Shown here in pieces: positions 33,177-38,868 of a stretch of 38,868 bases of DNA; position 1 is the first letter of the stretch, and every line of letters starts with the position of its first letter. The notes under the pieces are model-generated. The model saw only the letters and a list, made by a program, of their open reading frames with translations, was not told the DNA's origin and did not search any database. The translations under genes were made by a program, and so were the position numbers. Source of the DNA: SCGC-AAA076-P13 sp964613455 (GTDB lineage: Bacteria; Pseudomonadota; Gammaproteobacteria; Magnimaribacterales; D2472); assembly GCA_964613455.1 (NCBI GenBank), contig CAZTGS010000011.1, forward strand, positions 1-38,868. Direction: 5' to 3'.

Positions 33177-34255
33177 TGTTATTTGAACCTCATACTTTAA
33201 AGAATATCTCTTTAAAAAATAGAATAGTCATGGCTCCAATGACCAGAAACCAATCACCCGGAGGAATTCCAACTCAAGAAGTAGTTGAATATTACAAAAG
33301 AAGAGCTAAAGCTGATGTTGGCTTAATTATTACTGAAGGAATAGAGGTAAGCCATGAAGCATCTAGTGCTTACCCTAATGTTCCAAGATTAGATTCTCAG
33401 GAATCCAGAGATGGGTGGAAAAAAGTTATTGAAGGAATAAAATCTAATAACGGTGCTGTTATTGCTCAATTATGGCACTGTGGTGGGTTTCGTAAGCTTG
33501 GAATGGGTCCAAATCCTGAAGTTCCAGGATATACAGCCTCTGGTTTGGTAAGACCTGGTAAGAGGGTGGCTCATGCTATGACAAACATTGATATTCAAGA
33601 GACTATAGATGCCTTTGCTAGTGATGCTAAATATTGTGAAGAAATTGGATTCGATGGTGTTGAAATTCATGGAGCTCACGGCTATTTAATTGATAATTTC
33701 CTATGGAGCGGAACAAACGATAGGGATGATAATTTTGGTGGTTCTATAGAGTCAAGATCTCAACTAGCTGCTGAGATAACTAAAGCTATAAGGTCAAATG
33801 TAAGTAATAATTTTATTGTTGGTCTTAGGTTTTCGCAGTGGAAGCAACAAGATTACCAAGCAAGACTGGCTGATAGTCCTGAAGAGCTCTTAAAAGTTCT
33901 TAAAGAGCCTTGTGATGCTGGTTTAGATTATCTCCATCCAAGTACTAGAAGATTTTGGGAAAGTGAATTTAAGAATTCTGAAGAGACTCTAGCGTTTTGG
34001 ACTAAAAAATTAACAAATCTTCAAACCATGTGTGTGGGAAGTGTTGGTCTTGATGGTGAGTTCACAAATATGACAGCCGCAGCAAATCCAGTTGGCATTG
34101 ATAAAGCTATTCAAGATATAAATGAAAATAAATATGACATGGTTGCAGTCGGTAGGGCACTTTTATCAGATCATGAATGGGTCATTAAAATGAGGGAAGG
34201 TAGAATAAAAGATATCATTCCATACAGTGAAAAAGCCCTTATAGAGATGTATTAA
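33176..34255 (+). CDS. Old Yellow Enzyme family NADH:flavin oxidoreductase
   Basis: OYE-family proteins are FMN TIM-barrel ene-reductases acting on activated C=C bonds. The 359 residues show MAPMTRNQSPGG (19-30), QLWHCGG (98-104), and VEIHGAHGYLIDNFL (162-176) with H165 and H168 as the likely substrate-binding pair and Y170 as the proton donor. NDRDDNFGGSIESR (181-194) and a C-terminal VAVGRALLSDHEWV complete the pattern. Its ATG overlaps the stop of the crotonase gene by one base, so the two enzymes are probably made together and may act on one CoA or enone substrate. The exact reaction is unknown. Convergent with fabB, overlapping it by four bases. Confidence 0.9.
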   Translation: MLFEPHTLKNISLKNRIVMAPMTRNQSPGGIPTQEVVEYYKRRAKADVGLIITEGIEVSHEASSAYPNVPRLDSQESRDGWKKVIEGIKSNNGAVIAQLWHCGGFRKLGMGPNPEVPGYTASGLVRPGKRVAHAMTNIDIQETIDAFASDAKYCEEIGFDGVEIHGAHGYLIDNFLWSGTNDRDDNFGGSIESRSQLAAEITKAIRSNVSNNFIVGLRFSQWKQQDYQARLADSPEELLKVLKEPCDAGLDYLHPSTRRFWESEFKNSEETLAFWTKKLTNLQTMCVGSVGLDGEFTNMTAAANPVGIDKAIQDINENKYDMVAVGRALLSDHEWVIKMREGRIKDIIPYSEKALIEMY

Positions 34256-35460
34256 TTCTTAGATAATATGAGGCTAGCGTTTGTTCCACCAAACCCAAAA
34301 GAGTTACTCATAACAGAAGAAATATTTTTTGATAACGTTTCTGTATTTATATGAATTCCTTCTGCTTCATCACATAACTCATCAACATTTATATTTGGTG
34401 CAATAAATTGCTCATTTAACATCATTATTGAATATATTGCCTCTTGAGCTCCTGTTGCTCCTAAAGAGTGTCCTGTCATCGATTTAGTTGAACTTATAAT
34501 TGGAGAATCGTTGTTAAATAATTTCTTAATTGCCTTAAGTTCTGCAATATCACCAACCGGAGTGCTGGTTCCATGAGTATTTATATAATCGACTGAAGAT
34601 CCAAAATTCTGAAGTGCTCCCTGCATACACCTCAAAGCTCCTTCTCCTGATGGTGCAACCATGTCATAGCCATCTGAATTTGCAAAGTAACCTGATACTG
34701 AAGCTAAAATATTAGCATTTCTTTTTTTTGCATGTTCTTCTTCTTCCAGAATAAGAATTCCAGAGCCTCCTGCAATAACAAAGCCGTCTCTATTTTTATC
34801 ATATGGCCTTGATGCCGATATAGGTCTTTCGTTATATTTTGAAGAAAGAGCCCCCATAGCATCAAATAAATTTGATGAGCTCCAATGCTCGTCTTCTCCG
34901 CCACCAGCAAGAATAATATCTTGCTGACCAGATCTAATTAAATCTGCAGCGTGACCAATGCAATGAGCGCTAGTGGCGCAAGCAGAAGAAATAGAATAAT
35001 TAATTCCTTTAAGCTTAAAGGCTGTTCCTAAAATAGCTGAAATAGAGCTCGCCATTGATTTTGTAACAGCATAAGGTCCAATTCTTTTTGGTCCTTTCTC
35101 TCTAGTAATATCGGAAGTAGCCAACAAAACTCTTGTAGAAGAGCCGCCAGAACCAGCCACTATTCCAACTCTTGGAGAGTCTAGATCTGATTCTGATAAA
35201 CCTGACATTGCAAGTGCATCATTAGCTGCAAGATACGAATAAGCAGATGCCTCGCCCATAAACCTTAATAATTTTCTGTCTATTAAATCTGTAAGATTTA
35301 TATCTATAGAACCAGATATTTGACTTCTAAAACCCATATCAGAGTATGTTTCATTGGCTGTAATGCCGGAAATCCCATTTTGAAGACTATTTAAAACTTC
35401 TTCATAGGTATTGCCAATGCAAGACTTAATTCCAATACCTGTTACAACTACATTTTTCAT
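34252..35460 (-). CDS. fabB: 3-oxoacyl-ACP synthase I
   Basis: FabB condenses malonyl-ACP with acyl-ACP and is needed to elongate unsaturated acyl chains. The 402-residue protein (E. coli 406) has the active-site cysteine C161 in SSACATSAH, and histidines H296 in NTHGTSTPVGD and H331 in KSMTGHSLGATG, the Cys-His-His triad of the family. PRVGIVAGSGG and the end MSNSFGFGGTNASL are typical of FabB rather than FabF. It shares one base with the fabA stop upstream, so the pair is probably coupled. Confidence 0.96.
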   Translation of the reverse strand: MKNVVVTGIGIKSCIGNTYEEVLNSLQNGISGITANETYSDMGFRSQISGSIDINLTDLIDRKLLRFMGEASAYSYLAANDALAMSGLSESDLDSPRVGIVAGSGGSSTRVLLATSDITREKGPKRIGPYAVTKSMASSISAILGTAFKLKGINYSISSACATSAHCIGHAADLIRSGQQDIILAGGGEDEHWSSSNLFDAMGALSSKYNERPISASRPYDKNRDGFVIAGGSGILILEEEEHAKKRNANILASVSGYFANSDGYDMVAPSGEGALRCMQGALQNFGSSVDYINTHGTSTPVGDIAELKAIKKLFNNDSPIISSTKSMTGHSLGATGAQEAIYSIMMLNEQFIAPNINVDELCDEAEGIHINTETLSKNISSVMSNSFGFGGTNASLILSKN

Positions 35461-35984
35461 TAAAAATTACTCGGATCTTTGAATAAACCTACTTTAAGTT
35501 TTTCTGCATTATAAATCTCTTTGTCATCAACGTACATTCTTCCATTAGCCAGTCCAAGAACAGCACCCCTATTAATAATTCTTTTTATATCTAACTCATA
35601 CCTAACAATTTTTGCAGTTGGGAGAACCTGTCCAGAAAACTTAATTTTTTCAGCTCCTAGAGCTCTACCTATGCCAGGCAATCCTGACCATAAGAGATAA
35701 AATCCTAAGAGTTGCCACATTGCATCTAGGCCTAGACATCCAGGCATAACAGGATCTTTTTTAAAATGACATTGAAAAAACCATAGCTCAGGATTTATTT
35801 TTAGGCTTGCTGTAATACTTCCCTTTTCAAACTCCCCGCTAAAATTATCAATATTAGTAATTTCATCGAACATAAGCATTTGATCAGATGGAAGTCTACC
35901 GTCACCTTCTTTTGTAAAAAGATTACCGTCACCACAAGCTTGCAACTCTTCTTTAGAGTATTTATTTTGCGGTATGAAGCTCAT
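35460..35984 (-). CDS. fabA: 3-hydroxydecanoyl-ACP dehydratase/isomerase
   Basis: FabA dehydrates 3-hydroxydecanoyl-ACP and isomerises the product, introducing the double bond of unsaturated fatty acids. The 174 residues (E. coli 172) contain WFFQCHFKKDPVMPGCLGLDAMWQ over 68-91, with catalytic H73 and D87. GQVLPTAKIVRYE follows. It overlaps ispB by four bases at its start and fabB by one base at its end, forming an ispB-fabA-fabB unit. The fabA-fabB pairing is the anaerobic route to unsaturated fatty acids found in gammaproteobacteria. Confidence 0.97.
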   Translation of the reverse strand: MSFIPQNKYSKEELQACGDGNLFTKEGDGRLPSDQMLMFDEITNIDNFSGEFEKGSITASLKINPELWFFQCHFKKDPVMPGCLGLDAMWQLLGFYLLWSGLPGIGRALGAEKIKFSGQVLPTAKIVRYELDIKRIINRGAVLGLANGRMYVDDKEIYNAEKLKVGLFKDPSNF

Positions 35985-36934
35985 TTTTTTCTGTAAAGCG
36001 CAGCATCTAATAAGTTTAACATCTCTTCTCTTATATTTTTGTTATCTATTTGCAGAGCAGATTTTGTAGATTTCTTTATATACTTTAAGGCAAGGTTTTC
36101 AGTTTCTTTAATTCCATCAAGAGAATTTATGATGTTAAGAGTTTTCTTTTGATTTAATTTATTTTTTCCAAGCAAAAGTTCTAATTGTTTTTTTTCATTT
36201 GTTTTAGCATTTTGATAAGCAAAAAAGAAAGGATAGGTAATCTTACCCTCTCTTAAATCTTGCAATGCAGGCTTTCCTGTAACGGATTCATCTTGTGAAT
36301 AATCTAATAAGTCATCTTTAATTTGAAAAACTATTCCAAGATTTTTGGCACAATCACTAATACTTTTTTGATATTTTTTATCAGATCTTGAGAGAAGTGC
36401 TCCACATTTTGCAGCAGCTTCAAACAATCTTCCTGTTTTAAAGTAACTAATATCCTCTAGCTTACTTAAAGTTATTTTTTTGTTATTAATTGCATCTAAC
36501 TGGATTAACTCGCCTTTTGAGATGTCATTTGTTGCTTTAGAAAGCTCATCTAATATATTTGTATTACCTAGCTCAACCATCAAAATAAAGGCCTTAGAAT
36601 AGATATAATCGCCTATAAGTACGCCATGAGAGTTTGACCATATGTTATTAACAGATTTAATACCTCTTCTTGTGGGAGATTCGTCAACAACATCGTCATG
36701 AACTAGTGTTGCTGTATGCAGAAGCTCAATGATAGATGCAAGTTGCAGTCTTTTCTTTCCTAATCTCTTATCATTAGATGAAGATATCAAAGCTAATTTC
36801 GCTCTTAATTGTTTACCATTAGTTTTAAATATGTATTTATATAGATTAGATATTGTCTCTTCTTCTATAATATTATTTTTAATAAGATTATTAACTTGAA
36901 TGAGTTCTTTTTCTATTGAATAACTATTTGGCAT
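35981..36934 (-). CDS. ispB: Polyprenyl (octaprenyl-type) diphosphate synthase
   Basis: This trans-prenyltransferase builds the isoprenoid side chain of ubiquinone from farnesyl and isopentenyl diphosphates. The 317 residues (E. coli IspB 323) have the first aspartate-rich motif DDVVD (80-84) within LVHDDVVDESPTRRG, and the second KDDLLDY (206-212). KQLRAKLALISS replaces the usual GKRLRP start block. Its position divergent from rplU matches E. coli ispB, which supports the long-chain quinone role. Chain length cannot be read with certainty. fabA begins within its last codons. Confidence 0.93.
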   Translation of the reverse strand: MPNSYSIEKELIQVNNLIKNNIIEEETISNLYKYIFKTNGKQLRAKLALISSSNDKRLGKKRLQLASIIELLHTATLVHDDVVDESPTRRGIKSVNNIWSNSHGVLIGDYIYSKAFILMVELGNTNILDELSKATNDISKGELIQLDAINNKKITLSKLEDISYFKTGRLFEAAAKCGALLSRSDKKYQKSISDCAKNLGIVFQIKDDLLDYSQDESVTGKPALQDLREGKITYPFFFAYQNAKTNEKKQLELLLGKNKLNQKKTLNIINSLDGIKETENLALKYIKKSTKSALQIDNKNIREEMLNLLDAALYRKK

Positions 36935-36957
36935 GATTTGATAATTAATAAAGCAAA

Positions 36958-36963
36958 ATTATA
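36958..36963 (-). promoter_or_regulatory. Candidate -10 element for ispB-fabA-fabB
   Basis: On the minus strand TATAAT is perfect and lies 24 bases before the ispB start. The matching -35 position (TGAAGA at 36986-36981, 17-base spacer) is poor. It is nine bases from the -35 of the rplU promoter, so the two divergent promoters would compete for RNA polymerase. Confidence 0.45.
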
Positions 36964-36971
36964 CATAAGTA

Positions 36972-37000
36972 TTGATAAATTCTTCATTAAAGCGTATATT
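36972..37000 (+). promoter_or_regulatory. Sigma70-type promoter for rplU-rpmA-obgE
   Basis: TTGATA (36972-36977), a 17-base spacer and TATATT (36995-37000) form a good promoter. The expected start of transcription near 37007 leaves a leader of about 17 nt with a TAGGG Shine-Dalgarno-like run before the rplU ATG at 37024. Confidence 0.7.
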
Positions 37001-37023
37001 TTGCCACCTTTAGGGATATAAAT

Positions 37024-37344
37024 ATGTACGCAGTAATAGAATCAGGTGGAAAACAACATAAAATTGAAAAAGGCATGCATTTGCCTGTTGATTTATTGAA
37101 GGATGAACCTGGAACAAAAATAACTTTTGACAATGTATTATTATATGTTGATGACAAAAATGTTGAGATTGGGCAACCATATTTATCTAACGTTAAAGTA
37201 ACAGCAGAAGTTGTTGATGTTGTTAAATCTGATAAAATTTCTATTCTTCGTTTTAGAAGAAGAAAGCATAGCATGACCAAAACAGGTCATAGAGCTAGGC
37301 ATTCTAAAGTTGAAATTAAAGACATTAAACTAGAGAGTAAATAA
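37024..37344 (+). CDS. rplU: 50S ribosomal protein L21
   Basis: L21 binds 23S rRNA and is made together with L27. The 106 residues (E. coli 103) begin MYAVIESGGKQHKIEKG and contain FRRRKHSMTKTGHRARHSKVEI, the typical L21 end. One-base overlap with rpmA. Divergent from ispB, with a good promoter directly upstream. Confidence 0.98.
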   Translation: MYAVIESGGKQHKIEKGMHLPVDLLKDEPGTKITFDNVLLYVDDKNVEIGQPYLSNVKVTAEVVDVVKSDKISILRFRRRKHSMTKTGHRARHSKVEIKDIKLESK

Positions 37345-37601
37345 TGGCACATAAGAAAGCAGGTGGTTCTACTAAGAACGGAAGAGATTCCAACGCCAAA
37401 AGACTTGGCGTAAAAAGATACGGCGGTCAGATTGTTAAAGCTGGTGAAATCCTTATTCGTCAAAGAGGTACTAATACCCATCCTGGTATTAATGTAGGAA
37501 TTGGAAAAGATGATACGCTTTTTGCTAAAGCACCTGGCGTTGTTCAATTCACTTACAAAGGACCTAAAAGTAGAAAAACAGCGAACGTTATTTCTCAATA
37601 A
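37344..37601 (+). CDS. rpmA: 50S ribosomal protein L27
   Basis: L27 reaches the peptidyl transferase centre with its N-terminus. The product has 85 residues (also 85 in E. coli), starts MAHKKAGGSTKNGRDSNAKRLG and has RQRGTNTHPGINVGIGKDDTLFA. The N-terminus begins directly with the functional AHKK, so no cleavable leader peptide of the Firmicute type is present. The stop codon lies inside a perfect hairpin (37585-37604). Confidence 0.98.
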   Translation: MAHKKAGGSTKNGRDSNAKRLGVKRYGGQIVKAGEILIRQRGTNTHPGINVGIGKDDTLFAKAPGVVQFTYKGPKSRKTANVISQ

Positions 37602-37604
37602 CGT
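37585..37604 (+). promoter_or_regulatory. Perfect hairpin over the rpmA stop, upstream of obgE
   Basis: ACGTTATT (37585-37592) pairs exactly with AATAACGT (37597-37604) around the tetraloop TCTC; the rpmA TAA (37599-37601) is in the 3' arm. CTTCTAAATC follows, so there is no real U-run. The obgE start is ten bases later and has no visible Shine-Dalgarno. The structure may reduce obgE output relative to L21 and L27 or mark an RNA processing end. Confidence 0.55.
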
Positions 37605-37614
37605 CTTCTAAATC

Positions 37615-38637
37615 ATGAATTTTATCGACGAGGCCTTTCTCGAAGTTAGGGCAGGGAATGGTGGTGCCGGAGCATCTAGTTTTCGAAGAGAAAAATTTAT
37701 TCCTTTTGGTGGACCCGACGGAGGAGATGGTGGTAAAGGCGGCGATATCATCTTCAGAGTCAATCAAAATAAAAATACACTAATCGACTTCCAGAATAAA
37801 AGAGTTTTCCTTGCAAAAAATGGTAGGCCTGGTGCTAGCAAAAATAAAAGTGGTCCTGCGGCAGAAGATCTAATAATCGACCTTCCTAAGGGAACAGTTA
37901 TTTATGATGATATATCAGGTGATGAGTTATTAGATTGTTGTGATAGTGATGTGTCATATGTGTTGGCTAGAGGTGGTGATGGAGGTCAAGGTAATGCTAG
38001 GTTTAAATCCAGTACCAATCAATCTCCTAGAAAGTTTACATTAGGTTTTGAGGGTGATGTTAGGTTCATAAGGCTTGAATTAAAGTCACTAGCTGATGTA
38101 GGTTTAGTAGGGTTCCCTAATGCAGGTAAATCAACCTTTCTTAATAAAGTATCTTCTGCAAAACCTAAGATAGGAAGCTATCCTTTTACAACCTTAAGAC
38201 CTCATCTGGGAACCATAGAGGGATCTGATTCAAGTTTCGTTATTGCAGATATTCCTGGGCTTATTGAAGGAGCATCCGAGGGAGCTGGGCTTGGTATTAA
38301 ATTTCTTCAACATATTTCAAGAACAGGATTATTATTAATATTTGTAGATCTATATTCATCAGATGAATTAAAACCAATACAGCAAATAAAGTTGCTCAAA
38401 AATGAATTGAGCGCTTATAAAGAGGATTTAACACAAAAAGTTTCTTGGGTTGTTTGTAATAAAATTGATTTAATTGATAAGGAAACTCTTGCAGATCACT
38501 CTTTGGATATTCAAAAAGAATTAGGAATACCAAAAGATGATATCTTCTTTATATCTGCGGCCACAGGAGAGGGCACACAGAAGCTTCTTCAATCCCTTGA
38601 AGAAGTTATCTCACAAAGTAAATTAGATTTAACCTAG
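37615..38637 (+). CDS. obgE: GTPase Obg (CgtA), 50S assembly factor
   Basis: Obg is an essential GTPase in late 50S assembly. The 340-residue protein has the glycine-rich Obg fold (1-158) with GGPDGGDGGKGGDI (32-45), followed by the G domain: G1 GFPNAGKS (166-173), G3 DIPG (212-215), and G4 NKID near 281-284. The usual acidic C-terminal tail is nearly absent, compared with 390 residues in E. coli. It follows rpmA by 13 nt without a good ribosome binding site. The end overlaps convergent rpsT by nine bases. Confidence 0.97.
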   Translation: MNFIDEAFLEVRAGNGGAGASSFRREKFIPFGGPDGGDGGKGGDIIFRVNQNKNTLIDFQNKRVFLAKNGRPGASKNKSGPAAEDLIIDLPKGTVIYDDISGDELLDCCDSDVSYVLARGGDGGQGNARFKSSTNQSPRKFTLGFEGDVRFIRLELKSLADVGLVGFPNAGKSTFLNKVSSAKPKIGSYPFTTLRPHLGTIEGSDSSFVIADIPGLIEGASEGAGLGIKFLQHISRTGLLLIFVDLYSSDELKPIQQIKLLKNELSAYKEDLTQKVSWVVCNKIDLIDKETLADHSLDIQKELGIPKDDIFFISAATGEGTQKLLQSLEEVISQSKLDLT

Positions 38638-38868
38638 GGCTTTTACGGCTTTAGAAAGTCTGCTTTTTGTTCTAGCAGCAGCATTTTTATGAATTACTTT
38701 CTTTGATGCTGATGAATCAAGAACTTTTTCAGCTTTAGTTAGCAAGTCTTTAGCTTTAACAGAATCATTTTCATCGATACTTGCGCGAACAGCTTTAATA
38801 GCAGTTCTTACCATTGATCTTTGAGCATGCCTTAACTTATATGTTTCAGCGTTCTGTTTAGCTCTTTT
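38629..38868 (-). CDS. rpsT: 30S ribosomal protein S20, 5' end cut by window
   Basis: S20 binds the 16S 5' and 3' minor domains. The frame remains open to the window edge, so the start is outside. Seventy-nine residues are visible, beginning KRAKQNAETYKLRHAQRSM and continuing with VRTAIKAVRASI, then KVIHKNAAARTKSRLSKAVKAL, the S20 signature. Compared with E. coli (87 residues) about eight N-terminal residues are missing. The internal ATG at 38814 is not the start, as conserved S20 sequence lies before it. It is convergent with obgE and overlaps its end by nine bases. Confidence 0.95.
   Translation of the reverse strand, partial: KRAKQNAETYKLRHAQRSMVRTAIKAVRASIDENDSVKAKDLLTKAEKVLDSSASKKVIHKNAAARTKSRLSKAVKALG

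Noticed and set aside
1..38868. Mobile elements, CRISPR, prophage, defence or biosynthetic island
   Set aside because: Every stretch is filled by core genes; no transposase, integrase, direct-repeat array or compositional break was seen.

Overview
The window is a gene-dense chromosomal segment of an AT-rich gammaproteobacterium (about one third G+C by eye, AGA as the main arginine codon, spacers mostly 0-40 nt). RpoB (1353 aa) and RpoC (1393 aa) carry the large lineage insertions of the proteobacterial type. The gene order tuf/tRNA-Trp/secE/nusG, then rplQ-uvrA-ssb, and ispB divergent from rplU-rpmA-obgE, is that of gammaproteobacteria. FabA/FabB also fits. AT-richness and compaction suggest a streamlined marine lineage such as SAR86; that placement is an inference from composition and layout, not a proven taxon.

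Layout. 1-1052: 3' part of tuf, then a hairpin and tRNA-Trp(CCA). 1229-12620: secE-nusG-rplK-rplA, an L10-type leader, rplJ-rplL-rpoB-rpoC. 12677-15644: rpsL-rpsG-fusA, with no tuf after fusA. 15645-15769: gene-free strip with a good sigma70 promoter. 15770-28965: S10, spc and alpha gene sets run together without a break (rpsJ to rplQ, including secY, rpmJ and rpoA). 28967-31783 (minus): uvrA. 31855-34255: ssb, a crotonase-family enzyme and an Old Yellow Enzyme homologue. 34252-36934 (minus): ispB-fabA-fabB, translationally overlapped. 37024-38637: rplU-rpmA-obgE. 38629-38868 (minus): rpsT, cut by the window end.

How it works together: nearly everything is core translation, transcription, protein export, repair/replication (uvrA, ssb) and membrane/quinone precursor synthesis (fabA, fabB, ispB). 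No mobile element, CRISPR array, prophage, toxin or accessory island was seen, and no gene-free stretch exceeds 300 nt (the longest is the 161-nt L10 leader).

The most interesting signal is not a gene. The short rpsJ-rplC spacer (16082-16142) contains a stretch that closely resembles a conserved segment of 23S rRNA domain I, the region where L4 binds. It lies just upstream of the rplC Shine-Dalgarno sequence and rplC/rplD (L3/L4). This suggests an rRNA-mimic autoregulatory site, moved from the S10 leader position known in E. coli. Other regulatory hairpins sit before rpsL and at the rpmA/obgE junction.
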